A stretch of 64,000 nt of DNA from Aerobium sp039839275 (lineage in GTDB: Bacteria; Pseudomonadota; Alphaproteobacteria; Rhizobiales; Rhizobiaceae). Below, piece by piece: positions 25,812 through 34,463 of this stretch. How positions within the stretch are numbered: the stretch's first letter is position 1; every line of letters starts with the position of its first letter. The notes under the pieces were generated by a model. It made no database searches and was not told where the DNA came from. It worked only from the letters and a program-made list of their open reading frames with translations. The position numbers were made by a program, and so were the translations under genes. The stretch covers positions 124,001 through 188,000 of the forward strand of contig NZ_JBDOQP010000004.1 of assembly GCF_039839275.1 (NCBI RefSeq), in the 5' to 3' direction.

Positions 25812-26376
25812 GATCCGGCTCCGAATAGGCGGTACAGGCTAACTCGAAGACCTGCAGTGCAGCCTGTCTCGCGTCGTCGAAATCAATGTCCGGCGCATGC
25901 TCCAGCAGCGCCACGAAGCGCTTCCAGCGCTGCTTGTCCTGCGTCTGCCGAAATAGCGCCCGCGCACCGAAGTCGGGCGTCATGCCCAGGTCGAGGGCTC
26001 GCTGATAGAGCACGCGCGCACCGAGCGATGAGCCTTCCAGCACATAGAGCGCACCCAACTGGGCGGACAGACCCGCAAATTGTGGCGTTTTGACGCTCAT
26101 TTCGCGCGGAGCCGCGCCAAGATCGTCGAGGTCCCGCGCGAGGTCGGGTGCCAGCAGGTCCGGCGTCCATACGTCACACTCTTGCAGCGCCGGCTCCATC
26201 GCAGACCTGAAAGCCAGGCTGTGAGACACGAAACGCGCATATGCCTCCTCGTCCCGGAAGTCGGGAGACAGAGCATCGAGCTTTTCGTGAATAAGGGAAG
26301 TGTGGGCGCGCAAAGCGCCTCGAAGAGTCGTATCGTACAATATCCGCTCCAGAACGCGCGCGACAATACTGTCCAC
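25798..26376 (-). CDS. bphO: Bacteriophytochrome-associated heme oxygenase
   Basis: 192 residues, the size of bacterial BphO heme oxygenases, which open heme to biliverdin, the chromophore of the adjoining bacteriophytochrome. The N-terminal TSLIHEKLDAL contains the likely proximal heme ligand His30. LGALYVLEGSSLGARVLYQRA (about 107-127) is the conserved distal-helix region with its glycines. It starts at GTG 26376 and ends in TAA overlapping the phytochrome start, so both are made from one transcript. An imperfect repeat GTTAAC-TTT-GCTAAC (26391-26405) and an AT-rich stretch lie just upstream and probably contain the promoter. Confidence 0.92.
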   Translation of the reverse strand: MDSIVARVLERILYDTTLRGALRAHTSLIHEKLDALSPDFRDEEAYARFVSHSLAFRSAMEPALQECDVWTPDLLAPDLARDLDDLGAAPREMSVKTPQFAGLSAQLGALYVLEGSSLGARVLYQRALDLGMTPDFGARALFRQTQDKQRWKRFVALLEHAPDIDFDDARQAALQVFELACTAYSEPDREPA

Positions 26377-26523
26377 GACACGGCCTGTCTGTTAACTTTG
26401 CTAACCTGTCAGATATAATTCGACAGCGGATTGTCCAGCGCCAGCGGACAAAAAGGCCCGCCGCTAGGCAGACCAGCGCCGCTTGTGCGGATGCATGGTC
26501 AGAGACCTGTCGGCACAAGGCGC

Positions 26524-27804
26524 CTATTCGGCGGGCGCGGTCGCCCTGATCTCTTCGAGCACCTTTTGCGCCACGTCCATGCGTACGTGTCCGCTCTCTT
26601 TCAGCCTGACGACCACGCGTTCGATCTCGTCGCCATCCGCGCCGGCAGCAACCGCAATGTTGCGGGCATGGAGCGACATATGGCCCTTCTGGATGCCTTC
26701 GGCCGCCAGTGCGCGCAGCGCGCCGGTGTTCTGTGCCAGTCCGACGGCGACGATCACTTCGGCCAGCTCCTGCGCGCTCTCCACGCCCAGCAGCCTGACA
26801 TTGGCCTGTGCGACCGGATGCGTCTTGGTGGCGCCGCCGATCAGCCCGACGGCCATTGGCAGCTCGATCGTGCCGACGAGATTGCCATTGATGTCCTTCT
26901 CGAAGGTCGACAGCGACGTGTAGCGCCCCGACGCCGCCGCATGGCAGTGGGCGCCCGCCTCCACCGCGCGGGTATCGTTGCCGGTGGCAAGCACCACAGC
27001 CGTGATGCCGTTCATGATGCCCTTGTTGTGCGTGGCGGCACGATACGGGTCGGCTGCGGCGAACGCGTAGGCGTCGAGGATGCCGTCAACGACGTCGTCT
27101 CCGCCGAGTGCGGTCTTGTCGAACACGGCGCGCACCCGCGCCAGCCGGCGATCCGCCTTGTTGGAAAGGATGCGTAAGCGCACCCGCGCGCCGGTAATCT
27201 CGGCGACGAGGGGGGCCAGTGCCTCCGCCATGGTGTTGACGGCGTTGGCGCCCATCGCGTCGCGGACGTCGACGATCAGATGCACCACGACATACGTGGC
27301 TGTGCCGGCGTCGACGATGCGCACCTCGATATCCTTCGCTCCGCCGCCAAGGCCGACAAGGAACGGGTCCTGCTCGTTGGCGAGGTCGAGAAGCTCCTGC
27401 CTGCGCTCGTACAGGCGCAGGCGCGCGCCATGCGGATCGGTCGCCCCGACCACCTGGATCTGCGCGATCATGATCGGCTGGTCGCTCGATGTGTGAAACC
27501 CGCCATGGATGCGGGCGACCGACGCCATGTTGCTCGCGGCAGCGACGACCGAAGGTTCCTCGGTGGCCATCGGCACGAGATAGTCGCGCCCGTTGATCTT
27601 GAAGTTGGCCGCCACGCCGAGCGGCACCGACAGCGTGCCGATGACGTTCTCGATCATCCGGTCCGCCATCGCCAGCATTCCCTCGTCGGCCGGAACGACC
27701 ACCGACAATGCGGCGCTTTCCATCCCCTTCGCCTCGCAGACGGTCTGCAGCCTCTCGGCGGGCGACAGCTTGTAGAATCCGGGAAGGCGGCTGTTTGTCG
27801 GCAT
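26524..27804 (-). CDS. mvaA: Hydroxymethylglutaryl-CoA reductase, degradative (class II)
   Basis: 426 residues, the size of the catabolic Pseudomonas mevalonii enzyme, which oxidises mevalonate to HMG-CoA with NAD. The catalytic set is visible: Glu in PMATEEPSVVAAASN (about residue 83), Lys in ATHNKGIMNG, Asp in ATGNDTRA and His in KGHMSLHARN. ATG 27804 has GAGGAG nine bases upstream; the longer reading is rejected. It lies downstream of, and in the same direction as, the PucR-type regulator, with HMG-CoA lyase divergent on the other side. Together these suggest mevalonate or HMG breakdown rather than isoprenoid synthesis. Confidence 0.92.
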   Translation of the reverse strand: MPTNSRLPGFYKLSPAERLQTVCEAKGMESAALSVVVPADEGMLAMADRMIENVIGTLSVPLGVAANFKINGRDYLVPMATEEPSVVAAASNMASVARIHGGFHTSSDQPIMIAQIQVVGATDPHGARLRLYERRQELLDLANEQDPFLVGLGGGAKDIEVRIVDAGTATYVVVHLIVDVRDAMGANAVNTMAEALAPLVAEITGARVRLRILSNKADRRLARVRAVFDKTALGGDDVVDGILDAYAFAAADPYRAATHNKGIMNGITAVVLATGNDTRAVEAGAHCHAAASGRYTSLSTFEKDINGNLVGTIELPMAVGLIGGATKTHPVAQANVRLLGVESAQELAEVIVAVGLAQNTGALRALAAEGIQKGHMSLHARNIAVAAGADGDEIERVVVRLKESGHVRMDVAQKVLEEIRATAPAE

Positions 27805-27924
27805 GTGGCAGGGCTCCTCGAAGCTTGGGCTCGCACACCCTATTGGCGCCGCAGCGCCCCAACAATGTGGATCGTTCACAGGGCTCCGGCTGACCACCGT
27901 GGGATGGAGACAATGAAGTTCATC

Positions 27925-29856
27925 TCATTCGGCCTGTTTCAGCGCATGCATGCGAAGCGCCACATGAGTTTCCAGCCCGTGCAGCGGGTTCAGGCAATCC
28001 GGGTTCAACTGCCCGACGAGGTCGAGCCGCTGGCGCATCGTATTGACGTGGATGCCGATATGCTCGGCGGCCTTCTGGAGGCTGCGTCCGCCGTCGAGAT
28101 AGGCCAGCAGCGTGCGCGCCAACTGCGTCCCCTTGCGCATGTCGTGCTCGATGACCGGGCCGAGCGTGCCGCGAATGAAGGCGTCGATCGCGTCGCCCTG
28201 CTTGTCGGCGAAGACCAGCCCGTACATCGCCAGCGCGCTCTCGAAGGCAACGCGTCCCGTCTGGCCGAGCCGCCGCAGCAGCCCGAGGCAGCGCCGCAGC
28301 GCCTCGTATTGCGCCGTCGCCTCGCCGATCGCCTCGACGGGCCGGGAGATGACGATCGTCAGGTCGCGCCGCACCGCCTCGCGCAAACGCTCCTGCAACG
28401 CGGCGGCGATGTCGCGCGGGCGCTCGCCATTGGTGACGATCAGCAGGTCGCCGTTGAACTCGGCGAAGATCGTGTCACGGCCCGACAGGGCCGCACGCGC
28501 GGCGCCGGCGACCTGGATGAAGGAGACATCCGCCAGGTCCACCATCATCATCGTCACCGGCCAGGTGATCGCGACGGCGCCGGGAAGCTGCCGCATCGCG
28601 CCGCTCGCGAACGGGTCGGTGGTGCCGCGAACCAGCGCCGAAATCGCATCAGTGGCGCTCTTGTGCGCAAGCTGGGCGATCCGCTCCATGGACAGGAGCA
28701 CAATGCCCGTGACGATGGCACTGCGCTCGAAGGTGCGTATCTCGGAGGCGGAGAAGCTCCTTTGCCGCTTGAAGATCAGCGAGCCGAGCCGAGCCGTGCC
28801 GCCGATAGCGGCGGCGACGAGCGCGACCCCGCCATCGTCGCAATGCACCTGGACGGACCGGCCGAGGCGGTCGCTCTCGCGCACGGCTCGCATCAGCATC
28901 TGCTCGGAGAAGTGGTCGGGCATCGCGCCGGTGATCGGCTTCTGGCGCTCGTCGAGCACCACAGCCTGCCCGTGAAGGATGTTGCCGACCCGCCGCGTCA
29001 GGTCGTCAAGCGTACCGCCGCGCGCCACAAGCTCCGTCAGTTGCTCGTGGGCGGCGGCCGCGTCCTCGACATCGTCGGCCTTGGCCTTCAGCGCCGCATT
29101 GGCATCCTTGGCTGCCTGGAGCGCGCGACGAGCCTCTTCCAGCAGCCGGGCGTTCTCGATGGCGAGAGCCGCGAAGGTGCCGAGCGACGACAGCACCGCC
29201 ATTTCCTGGGGCGTATAGGAGCGCACATAGCGGTCGCCGACGAACAGCACGCCGATGACATGCGCTTCCACCTCCAGCGGAATGCCGAGGATCGACACGA
29301 CGCCTTCTCCCTGCGTCGCCTGGTCGATGAAGGAATCGTGCGCGAAAGCGGGGTCGACGGAGTAGTTGCTGGAATAGAACGGCCGACGCGTACGCGCCAC
29401 GCTTCCGCACACCCCGACGTCGCGCGGCACGCGGATGCGGGCGAAGTCCTGCGAGATCACGCCCTCGGTCGCCTTGACGAAGAAGTCGTTGCGTTCGTCG
29501 TCGGCGGCCGACAGGTAGGCGATGTCGCTGCCGACGAGCTGGCGGGCGCGCTGGACGATCGCCTTGAGCACCTGGTCGGGATTTCGCAGCGCCGAAAGGT
29601 CGCGCGCCGTCTCGTAAAGCGCGGAAAGCTCCCTCTCCCGCTTGAGCTTGTTCTCGAAATTGTCATGAAGACGCAGCGCGATCTCGAGATCCTCGACCAT
29701 CGACCCGGGCAGTTCGCCGACCGCCACGAGCTGCGAGACGTCCGTGTTCAGCTTCTCGAACGACGACACCGGTTCATTTGCGTCGAGCAGGCCGAGGATG
29801 CGGCGATAGAAATCCGACGGCTCAGCCTCCGGGTGACGGCTGATGCGTGTTTCCAT
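27925..29856 (-). CDS. GAF domain - PucR/CdaR family transcriptional regulator
   Basis: 643 residues. A GAF domain (about 85-245: SALYETARDLSALRNPDQVLK; GILGIPLEVEAHVIGVLFVGD), a helical linker rich in Ala/Glu/Lys, a middle domain (about 270-400), and a C-terminal PucR-type helix-turn-helix ending in SLQKAAEHIGIHVNTMRQRL. ATG 29856 is chosen: GGAGGAGAGG runs up to it, and the earlier ATG at 29916 falls inside a palindrome. It is divergent from the HMG-CoA lyase operon and precedes HMG-CoA reductase, so it probably senses the substrate of that pathway and controls both sides through palindromes at 29911-29927 and 29979-29992. Confidence 0.88.
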   Translation of the reverse strand: METRISRHPEAEPSDFYRRILGLLDANEPVSSFEKLNTDVSQLVAVGELPGSMVEDLEIALRLHDNFENKLKRERELSALYETARDLSALRNPDQVLKAIVQRARQLVGSDIAYLSAADDERNDFFVKATEGVISQDFARIRVPRDVGVCGSVARTRRPFYSSNYSVDPAFAHDSFIDQATQGEGVVSILGIPLEVEAHVIGVLFVGDRYVRSYTPQEMAVLSSLGTFAALAIENARLLEEARRALQAAKDANAALKAKADDVEDAAAAHEQLTELVARGGTLDDLTRRVGNILHGQAVVLDERQKPITGAMPDHFSEQMLMRAVRESDRLGRSVQVHCDDGGVALVAAAIGGTARLGSLIFKRQRSFSASEIRTFERSAIVTGIVLLSMERIAQLAHKSATDAISALVRGTTDPFASGAMRQLPGAVAITWPVTMMMVDLADVSFIQVAGAARAALSGRDTIFAEFNGDLLIVTNGERPRDIAAALQERLREAVRRDLTIVISRPVEAIGEATAQYEALRRCLGLLRRLGQTGRVAFESALAMYGLVFADKQGDAIDAFIRGTLGPVIEHDMRKGTQLARTLLAYLDGGRSLQKAAEHIGIHVNTMRQRLDLVGQLNPDCLNPLHGLETHVALRMHALKQAE

Positions 29857-29910
29857 CCTCTCCTCCCGGCGGCTCTCGGTTGTCATTCTTCCCAGTCTCC
29901 GATGTGGGAG

Positions 29911-29927
29911 CGCCATAGTGTATGGCG
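29911..29927. promoter_or_regulatory. Perfect palindrome CGCCATA-GTG-TATGGCG, candidate operator
   Basis: A seven-base perfect inverted repeat with a three-base spacer in the 173-base divergent gap between the PucR-type regulator and HMG-CoA lyase. A further half-site, TCGCCAT, sits at 29964-29970. It is a good candidate for autoregulation by the PucR-type protein. Confidence 0.5.
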
Positions 29928-29978
29928 ACCATCAATACAGGAACCGTCAAACTATGTGGCAGATCGCCATTCGATAGG

Positions 29979-29992
29979 TCCACTGCGGTGGA
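29979..29992. promoter_or_regulatory. Palindrome TCCAC-TGCG-GTGGA, second candidate operator
   Basis: A perfect five-base inverted repeat with a four-base spacer, 37 bases before the HMG-CoA lyase ATG, where a repressor or activator would meet polymerase. It differs in sequence from the palindrome at 29911-29927, so a second regulator or promoter element is possible. Confidence 0.35.
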
Positions 29993-30029
29993 TAGTATGG
30001 GTTCTGCTGGAGTTTGGACGGAGTGACGC

Positions 30030-30941
30030 ATGGTAGGCGACGTATCGATCGTCGAAGTCGGGCCGCGCGACGGCTTGCAGAACGAAGCGGTCGCCGTGCC
30101 CGTCGAGGTGCGGCTGGAACTGGTGCAGCGTCTCGTTGCAGCGGGCTTGCTGCGCATCGAGCTCGGCAGCTTCGTCTCGCCGCGCCGCGTGCCCCAGATG
30201 GCGGCTTCGGCGGAAGTGGTACGCGGCGCACCAAGGGTGCAAGGGACACGCTACAGCGTGCTGGTGCCCAACGAGCAGGGAATGCGGGAGGCGGCGGCGC
30301 TTCCAGTGGACGAAATCGCCATTTTCGCATCGGCGTCGGAGACGTTCTCGCAACGCAACATCAACTGCTCGATCGCCGAAAGCATCGAACGTTTCAGGCC
30401 GGTCGTGGAGATCGCGTCCGCTCAGGGCATTGCCGTGCGCGGCTATGTTTCCTGCGTCCTTGGCTGTCCCTATGAGGGCGCCGTGCCGTTGACCGCCGTG
30501 GTCGATGTCTCCCGCCGGCTGGCGGAACTCGGATGCTACGAGATATCGTTGGGCGACACGATCGGTATCGGCACGCCCAGGTCCGCACGAGACATGTTTC
30601 GCGCGGTGGCCGGCGAACTGGCCCCGCAGACGCTGGCGCTTCACTTCCACGATACTTTCGGCCAGGCGCTGGCCAACATCCTCGCCTGCATCGAGGAAGG
30701 CGCGGCCACCGTGGACAGCGCCATCGCCGGCCTCGGCGGCTGTCCCTACGCGCCCGGAGCGTCCGGCAACGTCGCAACCGAAGACCTCGTCTACATGCTC
30801 GAAGGCCTTGGCGTGAAAACAGGCGTCGACCTGGCGGCGGCGGCGGCGGCAGGCGCATACATTTCCGGGCACCTGGGACGCGCGACCTCGTCCAGAGCGG
30901 GACAGGCGATGCTCGCTTCCGCCACAGATGCCAAGAGATAG
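30030..30941 (+). CDS. mvaB: Hydroxymethylglutaryl-CoA lyase
   Basis: 303 residues, the usual size. HMG-CoA lyase splits HMG-CoA into acetyl-CoA and acetoacetate. Recognisable are VEVGPRDGLQNE with the metal-binding Asp and catalytic Arg, ELGSFVSPRRVPQMA, the metal-ligand pair in LHFHDTFGQALAN, and the active-site loop GLGGCPYAPGASGNVATED with its catalytic cysteine. ATG 30030 has GGAG six bases upstream. First gene of a rightward group with a CoA-transferase and an enoyl-CoA hydratase, and divergent from the regulator and HMG-CoA reductase. The set serves leucine, mevalonate or HMG catabolism. Confidence 0.94.
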   Translation: MVGDVSIVEVGPRDGLQNEAVAVPVEVRLELVQRLVAAGLLRIELGSFVSPRRVPQMAASAEVVRGAPRVQGTRYSVLVPNEQGMREAAALPVDEIAIFASASETFSQRNINCSIAESIERFRPVVEIASAQGIAVRGYVSCVLGCPYEGAVPLTAVVDVSRRLAELGCYEISLGDTIGIGTPRSARDMFRAVAGELAPQTLALHFHDTFGQALANILACIEEGAATVDSAIAGLGGCPYAPGASGNVATEDLVYMLEGLGVKTGVDLAAAAAAGAYISGHLGRATSSRAGQAMLASATDAKR

Positions 30942-31000
30942 AAGCATGAACGCGAACCGTGCGACGGTGATCACATACTTTTCGGGCAAGGGAGAATTCG

Positions 31001-32242
31001 ATGTCTGACACAAAGCCTGCGGCGGCAAACGGCGTGACCGGCTCGGGGCCGCTCAAGGGGGTGACGGTACTCGACATCACCCGCGTGGTCGCCGGGCCGT
31101 TCTGCTCGATGCTGCTTGCCGATCTCGGCGCCACCGTCATCAAGGTCGAGCATCCGGACGAGCCCGATTATGCGCGCAGCTTCCCGCCATTCGTCGGCGG
31201 CGACGACGGCGAGTTCTCGGCGTTCTTCACCCAGTACAACCGCAACAAGCTTGGCATCACGCTCAACATGCGTTCTGACGAGGGCAAGGCGCTGTTGAAG
31301 AAGCTGGTTCGCCGCGCCGACATCCTGGTCGAGAACTTCCGGCCGGGAACGATGGAGAAGCTCGGGCTGGGCTACGACGTCCTCAGCGCCGAGAACCCGC
31401 GGCTGATCTATACGGCCATCAGCGGGTTCGGACGCACCGGCCCGAATTCCTCGCGACCAGCCTACGACAATACCGGGCAGGCCACCGGCGGCCTGTGGTC
31501 GATGAACGGCTATCCCGACCAGCCGCCGGTGCGCGTCGGCACGATCATCGGCGACCTCGCCGCCTCGCTCTATGCGGCGATCGGCACCCTTGCGGCCCTG
31601 CGGGTGGCGGAGCACAGCGGCAAGGGGCAGGTGGTCGACATCTCGCAGCAGGACTCCGTCCTCACGCTGACCGAAAACGCCGTGGTGCGCTACACGACGG
31701 GCGGAGACGTCGCCTCGCCGCTCGGCAACGACCATCCCTTCGTGCGGCCTTACGGACAGTTTCCCTGCAAGGACGGCTTCGTCTTCTTTGGCGGATATAC
31801 CGACAAGTTCTGGCGCATCACCTGCGAGCTATTCGGCGAGCCGGAAGTCGCGGACGAGCCGGACATCGACACGATGGAAAAGCGCTTCGACGCCGTCGTG
31901 GCGGAAACGCGGGTCAAGCCGATACTGGAGCGCTGGTTCAGCAGCTATACCAAGGCGGAGCTGGAGGAACTGGCCGGGGACCGCGTGCCGCTCAGCGCGA
32001 TCAAGACCATCGCCGAAGTGGTCGAGGACCCGCACATCGCGGCGCGCGAGATGATCGTCAACGTGCCGGTCGCCGGCAAGCTGGTGCGCATGTTCGGCCT
32101 GCCGGTGAAGCTCTCGGATACGCCCGGAAACCCCTGCGAGAAGGCACCCGACCCGGGCGAGCACAACGCCTTCGTCTATTCGCGGCTTGCCGGGCTAACG
32201 CCCCAGGAGATCGAGCGTCTCACCGAGACGGGAGCGATCTGA
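31001..32242 (+). CDS. CaiB/BaiF family (class III) CoA-transferase
   Basis: 413 residues. Family landmarks: GVTVLDITRVVAGPFCSMLLADLGA, VIKVEHP, ILVENFRPGTMEKLGLGY, SGFGRTGPNSSRPAYDNTGQA and GTIIGDLAASLYAAIG, whose Asp matches the catalytic aspartate of the family. It transfers CoA to a carboxylic acid. Lying between HMG-CoA lyase and an enoyl-CoA hydratase (only three bases to the latter), it may load CoA onto a branched dicarboxylate such as 3-hydroxy-3-methylglutarate or a methylglutaconate; this is inference from context. It is distinct from the CoA-transferase at the left of the window and lacks close sequence likeness outside family motifs. Confidence 0.92.
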   Translation: MSDTKPAAANGVTGSGPLKGVTVLDITRVVAGPFCSMLLADLGATVIKVEHPDEPDYARSFPPFVGGDDGEFSAFFTQYNRNKLGITLNMRSDEGKALLKKLVRRADILVENFRPGTMEKLGLGYDVLSAENPRLIYTAISGFGRTGPNSSRPAYDNTGQATGGLWSMNGYPDQPPVRVGTIIGDLAASLYAAIGTLAALRVAEHSGKGQVVDISQQDSVLTLTENAVVRYTTGGDVASPLGNDHPFVRPYGQFPCKDGFVFFGGYTDKFWRITCELFGEPEVADEPDIDTMEKRFDAVVAETRVKPILERWFSSYTKAELEELAGDRVPLSAIKTIAEVVEDPHIAAREMIVNVPVAGKLVRMFGLPVKLSDTPGNPCEKAPDPGEHNAFVYSRLAGLTPQEIERLTETGAI

Positions 32243-32245
32243 GCT

Positions 32246-33013
32246 ATGGCCATCGAACTTTCGCGCGACGGCGCGGTCGCCACCGTCACGATCAACCGGC
32301 CCGACAAGCTCAACGCGCTGTCGCTGCAGATGTACGACGATCTCGGCGCCGCGTTCGCCGAAATCCGCGACGACGCTGACATCCGTGCGGTCGTGCTGAC
32401 GGGCGCCGGCGACAAGGCGTTCTGTGTCGGTGCCGACCTGACCGAATCGATTCCCGCGCTCGCCAGCGGCCGGTTCGACATCAGCGCCTGGGACCCGGCG
32501 CACCTGAAGAACATGAACTTCTACAAGCCCATCGTCTGCGCCGTCCGCGGCCTTTGCCTGGGTGGCGGCTTCGAGATCATGCTCGCCACGGACATCCGTA
32601 TCGCCGCCGACGACGCGCAGTTCCAGCTTCCCGAGCCGATGCACGGCTTCGTTCCGGCCGGCGGCACGCTGGTGCGGCTGGTGCGCCAGATCGGCTATGC
32701 CCACGCGATGGAGATCATGCTCACCGCGCGGCGCTTTTCAGCCAGGGAGCTCGAGATGCGTGGCGTCGTCAACCAGGTCGTCGCGCCCGGCGATGTCGCG
32801 GCGGTGGCCCACGAGACGGCGGCGCGGATCGCTTCTCTGAGCCCGACGGCGGTGCAGACGATCAAGGAAGCGGCGTTGACGCTGCAGGACCTGCCATGGG
32901 CGGAGGCGTTTGCCCGCGAAGCGGCGCTCGGCCAGAAGACCTTCACCAGCGACGACGCGAAGAAGGGGCTCGCCGCCTTCGCTGCCCGGGCAGCCGCAAA
33001 GCCCAAAGATTGA
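32246..33013 (+). CDS. Enoyl-CoA hydratase/isomerase family protein
   Basis: 255 residues, standard for crotonases. Substrate-binding and oxyanion motifs: GAGDKAFCVGADLTE, AVRGLCLGGGFEIMLATDIRIAADD and FQLPEPMHGFVPAGGTLVRLVRQIG. The Glu of LPEPMHG is at the position of one crotonase acid/base residue; the second glutamate position (PAGG region) carries no Glu, so hydratase activity is not certain and isomerase or lyase chemistry is possible. It follows the CoA-transferase by three bases and shares its transcript. Methylglutaconyl-CoA hydration to HMG-CoA would fit the neighbouring HMG-CoA lyase, but is unproven. Confidence 0.87.
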   Translation: MAIELSRDGAVATVTINRPDKLNALSLQMYDDLGAAFAEIRDDADIRAVVLTGAGDKAFCVGADLTESIPALASGRFDISAWDPAHLKNMNFYKPIVCAVRGLCLGGGFEIMLATDIRIAADDAQFQLPEPMHGFVPAGGTLVRLVRQIGYAHAMEIMLTARRFSARELEMRGVVNQVVAPGDVAAVAHETAARIASLSPTAVQTIKEAALTLQDLPWAEAFAREAALGQKTFTSDDAKKGLAAFAARAAAKPKD

Positions 33014-33021
33014 CGGCCAAA

Positions 33022-33044
33022 CGCGGCCGCGATGTGCGGCCGCG
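33022..33044. terminator. Hairpin between convergent genes
   Basis: CGCGGCCGC-GATGT-GCGGCCGCG, a perfect nine-base stem with a five-base loop, in the 48-base gap between the enoyl-CoA hydratase and the convergent binding-protein gene. A likely two-way terminator, although no T-run follows. Confidence 0.6.
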
Positions 33045-33061
33045 CCTGTGTCGTGTGCCGC

Positions 33062-34294
33062 TCAGTTACCGACGAGCGAGCAGGTCGACTTTTCGATCGG
33101 CTGGAAGGCCTCTTCCGCCGGAATGGTGGCGAGCAGCTTGTAATAGTCCCACGCCGCTTCCGATTCTTCCGGCGTCTTGACCTCGAACAGATACATCTCG
33201 TGCATCAGCCGGCCGTCCTCGCGGATGGTGGCGTTCTTGTAGAACACGTCGTTGACGGGCATCTCGCGCATCTTGGCCATCACCGCCTCGGTCTCGTCGG
33301 TGCCGGCGGCTTCGACGGCCTTGAGATAATGGAGCACGGAGGAATAGGTACCGGTCTGCAGCATGTTGGGCATCGCGTTCATCTGCTCGAAGAAGCGCTG
33401 CGACCATGCCCGCGTTTCGTCGTTGAGATCCCAATAGGAGGCTTCCGTGATGGTCAGCCCCTGCGCTTCCTCCAGGCCGAGCCCGTGCACGTCGTTGATG
33501 AAGCCGGCAAGCGTCGCCAGCTTCTGGCCGCCCTGTGTGAGGCCGAACTGGGCGGCCTGCTTGATCGAGTTGATGGCATCGGCACCGGCATTGGCAAGGG
33601 CCACGACCTTGGCCTGCGAGCCCTGCGCCGTCAGCAGGGCGGAGGCGAAATCGTTGGTGCCGACCGGCAGGCGGGTGTTGCCGAGGATCGTGCCGCCGGC
33701 GCTTGTGACGACCTCGGACGTGTCCTTCTCGAGGCTGTGGCCGAAGGCGTAGTCGGCGGTGACGAAGTACCAGCTATCGAAGCCCTGCTCGACCAGCGCC
33801 TTGCCGGTGCTGTGGGCGATCGCGTGAGTGTCGTAGGCCCAGTGGACGACATAGGGCCCGCAGACCTCGTTGGTGATCTGTAGCGAACCGGGAGAACTCA
33901 GCGTGATGATCTTCTCCTTCTCCTTGGCGATCTCGATGACTGCCAGGGCCGGTGACGACGACGCCACGTCGAGGATGGCATCCACCTTGTCCTCGTCGAA
34001 CCACTTGCGCGCGATGGCCGAGCCGATGTCGGGCTTGTTCTGGTGGTCGCCGAAGACGACCTCTACCGGCTTGCCGAGAACGCTGCCGCCGAACTCTTCG
34101 ACCGCCATCCTGGCGGCGGTGACGGCACCCATCCCGGTGATGTCGGAATAGACGCCCGCCATGTCCTCGATGAGGCCGATGCGCACGACGTCATCGGAGA
34201 TTGCCACGTCCTGGGCGTGGCCGGCCGCGACGGGCAACGCCGCACAGGCAAGTGCCGTGGCGATGCCGAATGATGAGAATTTGCGATGCTGCAC
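33062..34294 (-). CDS. ABC transporter substrate-binding protein, branched-chain amino acid type
   Basis: 410 residues. A Sec signal peptide (ATALACAALPVAAGHAQ) precedes a two-lobed type I binding protein of the LivK group: VRIGLIEDMAGVYSDITGMG, VFGDHQNKPDIGSAIARKWFD, WYFVTADYAFGHSLEKDTSE and FASALLTAQGSQAKVVALANAGAD. This branch often binds aromatic or short organic acids rather than amino acids. No LivHMGF permease or ATPase gene is adjacent, so it must work with a transporter encoded elsewhere. A hairpin with an eight-base stem (34322-34342) lies in its upstream region. Its closeness to the HMG-CoA genes hints at uptake of their substrate. Confidence 0.9.
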   Translation of the reverse strand: MQHRKFSSFGIATALACAALPVAAGHAQDVAISDDVVRIGLIEDMAGVYSDITGMGAVTAARMAVEEFGGSVLGKPVEVVFGDHQNKPDIGSAIARKWFDEDKVDAILDVASSSPALAVIEIAKEKEKIITLSSPGSLQITNEVCGPYVVHWAYDTHAIAHSTGKALVEQGFDSWYFVTADYAFGHSLEKDTSEVVTSAGGTILGNTRLPVGTNDFASALLTAQGSQAKVVALANAGADAINSIKQAAQFGLTQGGQKLATLAGFINDVHGLGLEEAQGLTITEASYWDLNDETRAWSQRFFEQMNAMPNMLQTGTYSSVLHYLKAVEAAGTDETEAVMAKMREMPVNDVFYKNATIREDGRLMHEMYLFEVKTPEESEAAWDYYKLLATIPAEEAFQPIEKSTCSLVGN

Positions 34295-34463
34295 GATGTT
34301 CCTCCCTGTGCTCGACGATGCCCGGCTGCCTCCTGCAGCCGGACCCGTGCTTATGCAAGGAGAGGGTACGAATTGCCGGGACGGCGCGACAATGTTTCGC
34401 GATCATGGCCGGCGGTCCCTGCAGTGTCGATTCATCACTGCTTCGCCACGATAAGGCCCGCGA

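Noticed and set aside
26406..26426. CTGTC...GACAG repeat as a PpsR/CrtJ site (TGT-N12-ACA) before the heme oxygenase gene
   Set aside because: The spacing between TGT and ACA is 13, not 12, and no photosynthesis genes are nearby.
26431..26455. TTGTCC...GGACAA hairpin next to an A/T run as a terminator of the HMG-CoA reductase gene
   Set aside because: On the minus strand the T-run comes before the stem, not after it, so it does not have terminator polarity.
27280..30036. 918-codon open frame opposite HMG-CoA reductase and the PucR-type gene
   Set aside because: It spans two well-recognised genes on the other strand and reads as low-quality His/Arg-rich sequence.
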